Positions 46,690 through 57,572 of a DNA stretch of 64,000 nt are shown in pieces (the first letter of the stretch is position 1; every line of letters starts with the position of its first letter). Source of the stretch: Anaspis maculata (Eukaryota; Arthropoda; Insecta; Coleoptera; Scraptiidae); contig OX421965.1 in the NCBI GenBank assembly GCA_949128115.1, forward strand, positions 48,041,257-48,105,256, given 5' to 3'. Below the pieces are notes generated by a model, which was given only the letters and a program-made list of their open reading frames with translations, had not been told where the DNA came from and did no database searches. Made by a program: the position numbers and the translations under genes.

Positions 46690-47925
46690 CAAACCGCGCC
46701 TGAATATCTTCAGTTGTTTCTAAAAGATCCTGAAAGTATGCGTAGTGGTCGACTTCATGTCGCTCCGTTGAGTACTTGATCTTGCACGTGTAGAATAATG
46801 CGTCCATCCGCCTCAGCCTCATCATCCAGAGTAAGAATGGGTGATGCTGCTGGTCCTGTTTGTATGCCTGAAAATACAATCTCATGGCCAACGTTGGTTA
46901 TCACAAGAACTGTTGGGAAAGTGGTGACGATCAGTCGATCCAGGAACGTGAATGAGTGCTCTCCACCACGTTTGATACACCTGCCATTCATGCATGTGCG
47001 GGGTGCCAAACAGTGCTTTCCATCCACGTGTTCTTACCAGATTCTGTGCCGTTCATTGGATAACCTAAAATTTTGTGCCAAACTATGTAACATGAGTCTG
47101 CCGTCTGATGGTAATTGTACCGTCTAGGTGAAAAGCGCCCAAATAGTTCCTCTTCATTCTTCAAGTTTAGCAGGAAATCCGGCCAGTTTTCCGGCAACAA
47201 ACCTGCGGCAAGAACGCTGGAGAAATATACTCTTGGGAGGTTCTTGATCGCCTTGATGGTGGTGGATGTTTGTGTACCAGTGCTGCCCCGTTGTGGATGA
47301 TACAATCACAGGAATCAGAGATTGAGCTGATAGGAAATGTATCTTCTAGAAGTTCTTCGTTCTTTGTGCCAGGTCTTATAGTCGTAATATGGTTGTTCAG
47401 AGCTAGGGATGGAAGGCATTGTTGGTTTTCGTGAAAGAAAAAGGTGTACAGGGCCAGTTTACGGGACATCGTCACTATAAAAAAACGCTGATAGTTGTAT
47501 ATAGTTGTATGCCTCCCTTGAGGTCTTGGACGACTTTGGGATCTCTCTTTTTAGTGGCAAAGATGACAGTGCGACTTTTAGGAATAGGATCATACAAAGA
47601 TTTTGTCTGTTCTATGAATCTCCCATTCACGATAGAGGAATACTGTTTCACACTATTTTCTTCAGATTTTAACAAAGCATCTACTCCTGATGGCTCCGCA
47701 ATAAGCTGAGTGTCCAAAGCAATGAGATCTGGGGTGCGTTCCATGAGCGGTTTCCTAGAGTATTCAAAACTTTGTCTGGAATGTTTTCTGGTGAGCCAAA
47801 TATTGTTCGTGGTGGTTTTTTGTTTCGCTCGCGTCTTCAGGTCCTACGAACTCATCCAGGAGCCTACAAATTTCTGGGCCCGCCAAACAACATCTTCGCA
47901 AACCAGCTGGGTCTTGAGTTAATCC
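46690..47925 (-). pseudogene. Relic of a widespread uncharacterised mobile-element-associated protein
   Basis: Read on the minus strand, broken frames follow each other in a sensible order. These are DPAGLRRCCLAGPEI (about 47910-47865), LIALDTQLIAEPSGVDALLK (about 47720-47660) and SLYDPIPKSRTVIFATKKRD (about 47600-47540). Then come LALYTFFFHENQQCLPSLAL, DSCDCIIHNGAALVHKHPPP (about 47310-47250) and EAEADGRIILHVQDQVLNGA (about 46815-46755). I recognise this pattern (WxxAGPE.., LDT.., DxIxxxKLxLF-like, HxEADTRIILH) from an uncharacterised family repeated many times in fish, cnidarian and insect genomes. Its function is unknown to me. Stops and frameshifts occur throughout, so it is dead. The family recall is from memory and should be tested. 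Confidence 0.6.
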
Positions 47926-48624
47926 AATAGTCCCACCGTTATCTTTAACACCTCTATTGCTCCGTTAGTGAGTTTCAATTGATCAATTTATCAAAAGATC
48001 AATTGCGAGAGCTAATAAAGGGCGCGTAGTCTTGCTAACGACAAAGTTTCTTTTGATGAACTGCTCATGAACCCCAGGAACTTTAAGAAACCAGATCAAA
48101 GTCCGATCAGAAAGTATTTTGCTTTAGTTATCACATCTTTGGTTTGGTTTTTCGGTAAAGGAAGAAGTAAGTCTTCCTTCCCAATAAGAGAATGCCAGAA
48201 GAAGGAACATGAGAAGAACCGACGACGATGTTGGAATCAAAGTGATTCGTAACAGAGACTTTTGAGCCCTGATTAACTACCTACTTAATCATCAGAAAGC
48301 ATACCCAACATTATAGCAGTATGAAATATTCAACAGCATCAAAAAATACGTAATTATTTCCATAAATTGACCACGTTCTTCCTCTGCACAGCACGAGATC
48401 TTGAAAATGATAACTTTTCTGATTTCTACGACCCAAAATTAGTCAAAAATGACTACCAACTTCTTGCTGTAGTGTTGCTAAATTGAAAAGATGAAATTTG
48501 AACGTCATCTTGAGAAAAAGACCGCCATCTTCCATCCTAATGGAAGAAAAAAAGTGGCCCCTCGGGTCAAATTACTTGAATGGTCATACATCATCACCAT
48601 GTAGAGCGACATTGCTGTATACAG

Positions 48625-49090
48625 AATTGCCATATGGTTCTGATTTCTCACGTGTACCACTGCAACTACTGGGCGCTATTTACCCTAGATACGCCACTGC
48701 CAACCAGTGAAGACAATGTCCGTTATCGTCCAATGCCTCGCATATTCTCGAAAATTTTCACTTTCGCGTACATGACTCCCCGAGACGGTGACAATGTCAG
48801 TAATGTCACATTGAAAATTGCACATGATGACAGCCAACTCCCAACAAGTCGTCAACGTGCCATAACTGCCATACGTACCAACGCAACCCATTTTTTCCAT
48901 AGCTTGCCTTGCTCTAATGCAGAAAGCTGTGAAATTGATTACAGGTACTTTTACTTATGAAGATGGTGGTGATGGGAGAAGCCTCAATCTTGATAAGGAT
49001 GAGACCAATTTAATAAGAACAATACTGGTTTATTTTAGTATCGCCTGAATTTTTATCGTGGAAAGTGGGTGGGAGAGATCAAAAGATTAC
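48625..49090. other. Dispersed-repeat copy and a stray hAT end
   Basis: CTAGATACGCCACTG ending near 48702 looks like the right terminus of a hAT element without a left partner. A copy of the about 70-base dispersed repeat lies at about 48874-48942 (ACGCAACCCATTTTTTCCAT onward). The 126-residue frame at 48580-48960 runs across both and is not a gene. Confidence 0.5.
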
Positions 49091-50529
49091 GACGCGCCCA
49101 CGGATTTCTGAATATAGAGCTGGATAGCTAATACAACACATGCGTGTTGTCCGAACCCAGCTGGCCGCCATACTGTGCTAAAATGTTATTGGCTGACGGG
49201 CAACAAATCGGATTCAAAATATAAACCGCCGTCTTTTGTGCATTGGTGTTTACATTTGTTTCAAATATTAATTGTGAAACAATAATTACCTGAAACTGGA
49301 CGAGTCCTACAGGGAAAAAGCTAAGATGCTTGTACTTTTGTTTCGTAGAATGATTCTTGATTCTTGAATCTTCCTATTATTCATTTTTTAATTATTGGTT
49401 AGTGGTTATGATTTCATTAATGTTGTTCATTACAAATTGCAACTCATTTTATTTCGGAATAGTTAACTACATACATGTTGGAAACGTAAGGTATTTGATG
49501 AATTGTTTCGAAGACAAAACGTAGAAACTCAAGCAAAAAACTAATGGCGTCTTCGACTGGCCAGAACGGAGCCAGTTTAGCTCGAAAATCGCTATCGCTG
49601 ATTGGGCAAGGATTTTCGAGAACCTATCGGATCCCCTGATTTTAGAGCCGAACTGGATCGGTTCTAGTGATTTTAAAACGCTACAAAACAACACAAACAC
49701 GAACCTGATTTATATCACAAAAATAAAATGAAAACAATTATTGAAGTATAACATAATTGTTTATTTGTGCCTAATAATAATTCCGGCATAGCTTGGCTTG
49801 TTGATGCTTTCGGCATAGCTTGATCTGGTCATGATTCCGGCATAACTTGGCTTGTGGTTGTTGGAGCTTCCTGGATAGCTTGACTGCTTTCTGAAGCTCC
49901 TGGAATGGGTCTCAGGTATACCGTGGTTTCAGGGTAGGCAAATCAAGTGAAGGAATTACATTGGGTTTCAGTTTCTTGAGCAATCCAATTCGCTCGAAGG
50001 CTTCATCAAGAAATGATCTGAACAAACACGCTCTCATTGTTACGCTGCTGAATAAATGTTTGTTGATCCCTACTGATGGCCTGGAGCCACTCCACTTTGA
50101 TCGTTTCGGAAACCTGAAATAATTCTTTTGTGATAAATGAAAAATCGGATAAAAACATCGAACTTACACATGATAGGTTATGCCAGTTTTGTTTTGTTTG
50201 TCGCTATTTTTGCAACTAGGCACAAAACAGGACGACATCAAGTCTTTTTCTTCAACAAATCACTGAAAAACGTCGAGAAAACTTCGCACAAAGAAACGGA
50301 TGAACAAGAAAAACGTCAAAAAATGACAATAGATTGACATTTGGGTGACATTTGGCAATCAAAGTGACACTCAGGGATGATAATTATTCGCAGCTTTGCC
50401 AACCCACAAGCATTAAAGTAACTAAAAATTAGCACAGTATGGCGGCCAACACGCGTTTGACAAAAATTGTGGTGGGGGTATATTGTGATTAGCTATCCAG
50501 CTCTATATTCAGAAATCCGTGGACGCGCC
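49091..50529. mobile_element. Inverted-repeat element, probably PIF/Harbinger-like
   Basis: The left end GACGCGCCCACGGATTTCTG and the right end CAGAAATCCGTGGACGCGCC pair. The match continues inward through ATATAGAGCTGGATAGCTAAT and then, more loosely, the TGGCGGCCA.CACAGTATGG blocks. The right flank is TAA and the left TAC, close to a TWA duplication. On the minus strand, about 50110-50040 reads SETIKVEWLQAI in a broken frame. This resembles the C-terminal part of the Myb/SANT-like accessory protein of such elements, but the match is weak. Confidence 0.65.
49775..49905. repeat. Short tandem repeat, unit about 30 bp
   Basis: The phrase TTCCGGCATAGCTTGGCTTG recurs near 49781, 49808 and 49841, with a weaker copy near 49869 (TCCTGGATAGCTTGACTG). 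On the minus strand it would encode SQAMPE-like repeats. It lies inside the inverted-repeat element and may be what remains of a repetitive coding tail. Confidence 0.6.
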
Positions 50530-52564
50530 TAAATAAATTCTACTGGCATACTCGCGAATACGCATGCGAATGTTGATGGAACTGGGTACCTACCAAGTTT
50601 CATTGGCTTGCCTAGTCATTTCATTAGTCAGGCAGTGTAGGTTCAAAAAATTGATCCCTTGGGCTCCTTCTTGAGATAAACAAGAGATCTTTCATTTCTT
50701 ATGGTCTTCTACCTATAGTAGAGATACGGAAATGCTTTGGTTCCACTTTCAAAATAGCGTCGTTTCAAAATGGCGGCCATCTGTTTCCGGTGACAGGTAA
50801 TCGGTATTTGCACCTAGCTTGCTTGATTCTCACCCGATTTCACATGTACACCGTCCAGCCTGGACTGCGCCTTTTCGTGAAGTTATTGTATTCTATTGCC
50901 GGCCTACCTAGGATGACATCACCCTGTGGATGTCATGATAGACTTATAAATAAAGTGGTGGAATAAGAGAGACAAAAACGTAAAAACACCCATAGTTGCT
51001 CTGGTGGTATTGAAAAAATGCTACTTATCCAATCCTATTGGATAATGCACGAGTTATCACGCGCATACATGCCTGCATTTTTCAATAAGACCAAATGAAG
51101 CATAGTGCTCTATTCGCGGGTAATGGCTATTACTCATCATTTGGATACTTTACGACACTCGTCAAGGTTCATGTCGGCAAACTGCATCCTCATGAGTAAG
51201 AAGCAATCATCACCCGCTTGTTGAATAAGATACTATTATGTTCTAAAATCTTGAAAAATTCTTCAAAATCTTGAAAAATTTGAAATTTCACACGTCATAC
51301 TCTTCCCAATGGTATTTCAAAAAAAAACCTATGACTCTTTTCATTAAGTACACTTCAAGGTACACTTTCTATTCATTGGTTTTGGTCAGCGAAGAGTATA
51401 CAGTATACAGAGTATAAGTTTCAGCTGATTTGTAGGTTAGGAAACTACAACCTCGGAGGAGGTGCATTTGCAATGTTTCCAGTCACGCCCGGTATAGTAA
51501 TGGTTAGGCTGCTATGGGCATTATTCTCAAGGTAAATAAACAAAAATCGCGTTTAATATACACGTAGGTATATGAGTGCCGCAATAAAGCAACAAAAATT
51601 CACGCGCCGAAACAATTTCCGAGCTTTCAGTTTTCAATTATCGAACGTAAATAACGGCCATCGCAAATCGCAAGTTCACCTACAGACCGCGATCTCGTTA
51701 ACTCGAAGCAGGAATAAATCACAACAGCAATAATAATAATAACAATCATAATCTCCCGTTTGCTTACTGCGGTCGCAGTGTAGTAGGCTATGCACCGCGA
51801 GTTTTTATGCATTGGAGAAGTGTGCGTGTGAGCGCGGGTCACGTTTTGGCACGCATTCAGCGGCCTCGCTGAGGAGGCGTGAAGCCACGTTAAAAATTGC
51901 CGTGTACACAATATACATGCCTACCTTTAAATGGCTACAGGGTGATTTGAAATGCTGCAGGATTTTTTCGTCAATAGTTTAGAATGCATTCAAATGTGGA
52001 CAACCTCTGGAGTAAAGTATACCTAAAATAATGATGATCTACTCAGCTAGTAGCCCAGGAAAGAAATGCAAAATTTTGATGAAACCTGGAATAAATTAGG
52101 AAAAATCCGAAAATTGGAGGATCCCTTCAGAATTTGATTCGGAACAACATACTAAAAGTCCCCATCTGTCCGAGGCTTGGCATTTTTTTTTGTGGGAGGT
52201 CGAAGGTACAAGAAGTTATAATTTTCAAAAATGGTGCTTTTTTGGTGATTTTTCCATTGAACTTTATATTTTCAAGGTCAAGAAACCCAATGTAATAGTT
52301 ACCAGAAAGTGTAATGCACCAGTGGCGTACCAGACGGTTGCAAAGGGGCCGAGGTGCGATTTTTTATGAGAACGTATGGTAAACCGTAACTAACACCCCT
52401 TTTGACATGTCTGGTATCATTTCTTATCAAATGATTCATTTTTTCATTTGTTTTTATCATCTCTAGTCGGAAAAAATGTGAATTCATTTTCTCATTCTGA
52501 AATGACTTGACCTTTGGAGACTTTTTTTAGGGTTTGGAATTTTACCTCAATAATAAGAGCAAAT
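50530..52564. other. No recognisable gene
   Basis: AT-rich DNA with isolated phrases that resemble element termini (CTACAGGGTGATTTGAAATG at 51939; AATGGCGGCCATC at 50769; CAGTGGCGTACCAG at 52320). None has a matching partner in reach. The 94-residue minus frame at 51627-51911 has no recognised domain. Confidence 0.35.
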
Positions 52565-52691
52565 AGGTTTGTTCCATCATAAATCTCAAATCAGTCAGAG
52601 CCAATGAGAAGCAACCAAATCAGTTTGCGAACTGATTTTCTCGATTCCGATTGGCTCCGACTAGTTTGACACCCGTCGATAGAACAAACCT
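52565..52691. mobile_element. Small inverted-repeat element (about 127 bp)
   Basis: The left end AGGTTTGTTCCATC and the right end GATAGAACAAACCT pair, and inward AGAGCCAATGAGAAG pairs loosely with CGATTGGCTCCGA. The arms are imperfect over about 50 bases. No coding content. Confidence 0.6.
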
Positions 52692-53030
52692 GATAATTAT
52701 ACTTTTGAACACAAATAGAGCTTATCCCAGATGCGTCGACTTTGACCGGTCACTTCGTCAATCGACAAGAATGAACTAAAGAACGTCCACACCGAAAGAG
52801 AAAAAACAAGCATTGGTTGATTTCAAACCCTCCACACTCCTCTCCCTGAGCCCACCCCTTGCACCCACAAAAAAGAAGCGAAGCGGACAAACTTGTACGA
52901 GATGATTGATGCAAAACATAGGTAACTTTTTTCTGGATCCGATCATTTTTGAGGCCATGAAAACGGCCTGAAATGTCCAGAATTCGCCTACTTGATAGTT
53001 GCAACCGTACCAATAAATTATATCACAACT
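52692..53030. other. No recognisable gene
   Basis: Two overlapping minus-strand frames (52750-53013 and 52776-53072) lie here. Neither has a recognisable domain or a homologue I know. Confidence 0.35.
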
Positions 53031-53206
53031 GTAGGTATAGACAATACAAATAGAAAAGACACATGTCGTCACGGATTTTTACGGTTGCGTAGGAACCAGG
53101 TGAGTCCATCATTCAAAAAAAGGTTGGCTGATTTTTGATGCCCCAATATCCGTGACGACGGTGGTAATCACATATGGTCTTCTCTATTTGTATTGTCTAT
53201 ACCTAC
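53031..53206. mobile_element. Small inverted-repeat element (176 bp)
   Basis: The left arm starts GTAGGTATAGACAATACAAA and ends near GTCGTCACGGAT. The right arm mirrors it (ATCCGTGACGAC ... TTTGTATTGTCTATACCTAC) with one extra short insertion. The arms are about 50 bases. Non-coding. Confidence 0.8.
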
Positions 53207-54373
53207 CTACATTACACGTGTTTTGAATAAATTTCCAATTTTTCCATTTTTTCCAAAAAATTTGGGGAATTTTTCCAAAAAAATGAATGTTGGAAATTTT
53301 GCTACACCAAAATTTTGTCACAATAATAGGTAATAGCTGTATTTTATGTGGCGCCCTCTGTATATTTTGAGCGTGTGCCGCTCTTGTAGACTAGTAACTG
53401 CAGTGGTACCAATCGCTTGACAGGTCGAGTCCCATTGTTTCTGCCGTTTTTTCTTCCGTTTATCCTAAAGAAAACCTCGCCTGTAGAAAACCGACCAACT
53501 GTGCGATTTTCTTTCGCACCAAATTTTCGCTTGGCTGTCCTCGCCATATTATTGTTGTCGCCGCCCTGTTATTTGACTGTCACGTTTACAGCCGCGTCAC
53601 TGTCTTTGTTAAAAATGTTTCTGAATGCCAAGACTTCACAACGGTCAAAACTTGCCCGTGCATTTCTGCGAGCCCTCGTATTTGTATTATGTCGTTTCAT
53701 GTCACTGACTTGTGTATACTCTGATCTGGTTTTGTGTGTTTTAGCGGCGCTACCCTCCCGACGTGGTAGCCCCCCTCGAATCGTTCTCAAGCTCGAGGGG
53801 CACCAGGAAAACTGGATTCTGGCGCCCGCAACTCCAATCTGAACATCAGTGCTCTTCGACAAGATGAAGTCGGTTTTTGCCCCTCACCAGCCAGAGGCGT
53901 ACCACATACGGCTGAAGCGGTGGAGCTGACGCCGCCAGATCAAGAGGACAAGAGGTCAGGAGCACTCGATTAGGAGACAACACCTCAAGGAGTCCACAGA
54001 CTGCACTGGTGCCGGTCTTGCCTCAATCAGACAGCGATGTCCCGTTCACTTTTTGAATTGGCTTCTTGCCGTTACCTAGTTGCAATATGCTTGAGTTGTA
54101 ATTCCATTTTCTGATCAATTTTTTCTGAAATCCTTATTGAACTAGAGTCAATCGAACTGTGCTGTGTTTGTTTTCTGGAACCATGTGTTTGATTTCATTC
54201 TTCACAACAGATCTGAGGGTTAATGCTACCTCCTTTTTGCAGTCTCTCTTCAAGCTGGCTCAGCTAGACCGTAGGATGGTACTCCCTTGGGAGTTAGAAA
54301 GCACATAATCAAGCTGTTATAAACGAAATATACTATGAAGTTTGTTGAAAGGGTTATGGGTTGAAACTCCCAT
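53207..54373. other. Unassigned; possible LTR-like stretch
   Basis: The stretch 53330-53830 is GC-richer than its surroundings, and at 53820 has TGGCGCCCGCAACTCC, the form of a tRNA primer-binding site next to an LTR. No second LTR, no gag or pol frame and no polypurine tract were found, so I do not call a retrotransposon. The 141-residue plus frame at 53417-53842 is hydrophobic/basic and unrecognised. Confidence 0.3.
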
Positions 54374-56536
54374 TAGTGGCGGGGTTAACGGCCAAAAATG
54401 GAATGATCTGTGCATTTTGTGATCAAAGCATGAAATTTGGCATACGTGTTCAGGAGACCCTCCTTTGCAATTCCAGATGTAGCGCCACGCAAGATTTCGC
54501 ACCAGAGGCACTGTATTGCGGTTAATATACCTGCTAGGGGTAAAGTCTGCAAAAATGGTTCCTGGCCGGTCTCTGGTACCGCAGTCGGTATTTTTTAGTT
54601 CTGTTTAACTAAAACTACATGTTGAAATGAGTAAGGAGTGCATTTTCACAAGCAAAGTTCCAACTGCTGCCTTTATACGTTGTTTTAATACATTTTAAGG
54701 CCAACTTTGTTTTAGTACAGGTAAAATGGTAAAAAAATTGCCAAAACCTCGGCAAAGATATGAACGTCCTGAAAATTTGATATTCTGTTCAGAATCAAGT
54801 GCCCCACTACATATCTGAAATTGACAAAAATCGCACCCCGACGCTTCGAGTTATTGGAGGGGGGGTAAAAAATTGCAACTCAAAATTAAAGGTATGGAAC
54901 CCGATGGAACCCGTCAATCCAATGGATGCAAATACGTCGTAGTTCGACGCATTACATCCCGTTGATACAATTTTGGCACAAAAAGTGTCCATCATTGTTG
55001 GAGGGGGGTCGCGGGGAAGGGCGAAACTCGGCTGGGTGGCTCTTTTTATTCCTGGGCCATGAAGAATCGATCACGACAAGATTGGTATTTTTTCCGACTA
55101 AATTCAATGTCCTGAACTTGAATCCGATGTATAAATTTGGACAAAAACAAGTTCAAATAAGTTAACTTGAGAAAACCCGTTTTTTCTTCGACAATTTTCA
55201 CAAAACTTTTTTTACTGTTAGAGGCATTTATCTTTGAAAATGTTTCAGAGGCCATTAGATTGAGCTGTATTTTTAACGAAAATCATCCATTCGATCTGTA
55301 ACTTTGTTTTTCGAGATAGAAAAAATCGATTTGAACTTTAGTCGGCACAGCCCGTCGTCTACTACTGACCAGAACACTACACCATGCATCTTTAAATGAA
55401 AATAGCCCAAACTATCTAAAAAATTATAACTCATCTTTGAAAGTTCGAGGATCTGTGCAGAACTGAATTCCCTATAACATAAACAAAATCGTCATAAATC
55501 GCAATGCAGGGTATTGAGTAATTACTTGAAAGTGCATGTTGTAGTGTTCTGGTCATTAGTTGACGCCGGGCAGTGCCGACTAAAGTTCAAATCGATTTTT
55601 CCTACCTCGAAAAACAAAGTTACAGATCGAATGGATGATTTTCGTGAAGAATACAGTTTAGTCTAATGGCCTCTGAGATATTTTCAAAGATGAATACCTC
55701 TATCAGTAAAAAAAGTTTTGTGAAAATTGTCAAAGAAAAAACAGGTTTTCTCAAGTTAACTTGTTCGAACTTGTTTTCATCCAAATTTACACATCGGATT
55801 TAAGTTCAGGACATTGAATTTAGTCGGAAAAGATACCAATCTTGTCGTGATCGATTCTTCATGGCTCAGGAAGAAAAAGAGCCTTCCAGCTGAGTTTCGC
55901 CCTTCCCCACGACCCCCTTTCAACAATGATCGATACTTTTTGTGCCAAAGTTGTATCAACTGGTTGTGATGCGTCGAACTACTACGTATTTGCATCCATT
56001 GGATTGACGGGTTCCATCGCGTTCTATACCTTTCATTTTGAGTTGCAATTCTTTACCCCCCTCCAATAACTCGAAGCTTCGGGGTGCGATTTTTGGCAAT
56101 TTTAGATATGTAGTAGGGCACATAATTCTGGACAGAATATCAAATTTTCAGGACGTTCATATCTTTGCCGAGGCTTTGGCATTTTTTTTACCATGTTTCC
56201 TGTACTAAAACAAAGTTGGCCTTAAAATGTATTAAAACAACGTATAAAGGCAGCATTTGGAACTTTGCTTGTGAAATGTACTCCTCAATCATTTTATGCA
56301 TGTAGTTTCAACTAAGCAAAACTAAAAAATACCGACTGCGGTACCAAAAACCGGCCAGGAACCATTTTTGCAGAATTTACCCCTAGCAGGTATATTAACC
56401 GCAATACAGTGTCTCTTGCGCAAAATCTCGCGTGGCGCCACATCTGGAATTGCGAAGGAGGGTCTTCTGAACAAGTATGCCAAATTTCATGCTTTTATCA
56501 CAAAATGCACAGACCATTCCGCTAACCCCCCTACTA
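54374..56536. mobile_element. Foldback element, about 2.16 kb, arms about 1.08 kb
   Basis: TAGTGGCGGGGTTA at the left end faces TAACCCCCCTACTA at the right. Mirror blocks run nearly to the centre at about 55455. Examples are CCCTAGCAGGTATATTAACC near 56383 with GGTTAATATACCTGCTAGGG near 54520, AATCCAATGGATGCAAATAC near 54915 with its partner near 55995, and CGATCACGACAAGATTGGTA near 55069 with its partner near 55845. Sense and antisense open frames mirror each other and are not genes. A piece of the same family lies at 17010-17300. Confidence 0.9.
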
Positions 56537-57240
56537 CATCTGTCGTGTATCTTTTGGTCGGGATATTGATTAGCTACTTGGCAGAATACGACGTCGGAAG
56601 AATCAGGTTCTCAATTACTTCTCACTGATGTTTCTTTGTTCAGGAGGTTGAACCGAGGGTTAAACGGTTGTTTGAATATATTATGGTTGTTGTGATGTCC
56701 TCCAACTCATCCACTTCGGTTTTAGAAGACCCATTTAACCAACCACTTCCACAGCAATGGTTCTGAATGTCATTCAGACCTTAAATCGAGTGTGGATTGA
56801 TGGGCAGGAATACAGGGTGGACCACGGAAGCGGAGAGTTTTGAACACGCCGTCATTCAGAAAGCAACTTTATTTAATTGAAACAAAATATGGCATCAGCA
56901 AGGCAATTGTATGTCATTTTTATTTCTCAAAAACTATGCAGCTCGAATGGCTTCCTGCTCGCACTACACACTCTTGAAGCCGGATTTAGAAGATGTTGAA
57001 ATTCTGCATAGCACGACGTTACATATCTATGAGAATTTTAGCAATTTCTTCAGTAATTTCCATTTTCAGCTAGGTACCGAATATCTCGTGGTTTAATAAC
57101 GAAAACCTTCTACAAAAAGTAATTGCATGCTTTGAGATTTGGCGATCTTTGGGGCCAAGAAGAATGTTAGCCAACAAGTAAACAGTGTTTCTAGGTCATG
57201 TCATCCATCGTTCTCTCTCCTCCTGTTTATAATATATTTT
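56537..57240. other. No recognisable gene
   Basis: An ATACAGGGTGGACCACGGAA phrase at about 56811 looks like a small-element terminus, but its partner was not found. Nothing else is recognised up to the SINE. Confidence 0.35.
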
Positions 57241-57572
57241 TGTGGTGTGGTAGTTTGCGCGTTCGACTACCACTCCAGAGGTCGCGGGTTCGATCTCCGC
57301 CGGGGACAAATTTTCGCATCCAAAACAAGCTTCTTGGTTTAGTTGGAATGATTGCTAAATGTGTGTCGCATAGCACGTAAAATACGAACGAAGGTGCCGA
57401 CCCCATGCGATGTTGGTGGTCGTTGAAACTCCCTACCCTGTTAGTACAAGGACACAAGGGGCAGGGTTCGGCAAAATTTCCGGTATAGTGGAGGAAAGCA
57501 TTCACCGGCGTCGGTGCTAGGCCTCGTTGCGGAAATAGGCCGACGTTGAATGAACAAATAAAAAAAATAAAA
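57241..57572 (+). mobile_element. tRNA-derived SINE
   Basis: The head at 57241-57306 resembles a tRNA gene. It has an A-box-like GTGGTGTGGTAGTTTGCGC, an anticodon-arm-like GACTACCACTCCAGAGGTC, and a good B box GGTTCGATCTC followed by a CGCCGGGGAC acceptor-like end. It is followed not by a terminator but by a 220-base unrelated body and an A-rich tail (GAACAAATAAAAAAAATAAAA). That layout is a SINE rather than a tRNA. Target-site duplications could not be identified. Confidence 0.75.

Larger units (their letters stand above)
45657..48624. mobile_element. Large inverted-repeat element with a captured or own gene relic
   Basis: Outer arms of about 200-330 bases mirror each other. TTTGACCCGAGGGGCCACTT at about 45708 pairs with the block near 48563, the AAGATGGCGGTC block near 45750 pairs with its complement near 48525, and TTTTTGACTAATTTTGAGTC near 45832 pairs with the block near 48435. 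The extreme ends read TGTATACAGCAA and TTGCTGTATACA. Between the arms lie one end of a GTCCRG-family element (46449) and a ruined minus-strand gene (46690-47925). The terminal duplication is unclear. Confidence 0.7.

Noticed and set aside
48580..48960. 126-residue plus frame
   Set aside because: It runs from the arm of a foldback through a hAT terminus into a dispersed repeat, so it is a composite of repeats.
53417..53842. 141-residue plus frame
   Set aside because: Unrecognised, in a possible LTR-like stretch, with overlapping minus frames. Not enough for a gene call.
57241..57312. Functional tRNA gene
   Set aside because: The B box is good, but the acceptor stem and terminator are missing and the sequence continues into a SINE body and A-rich tail.
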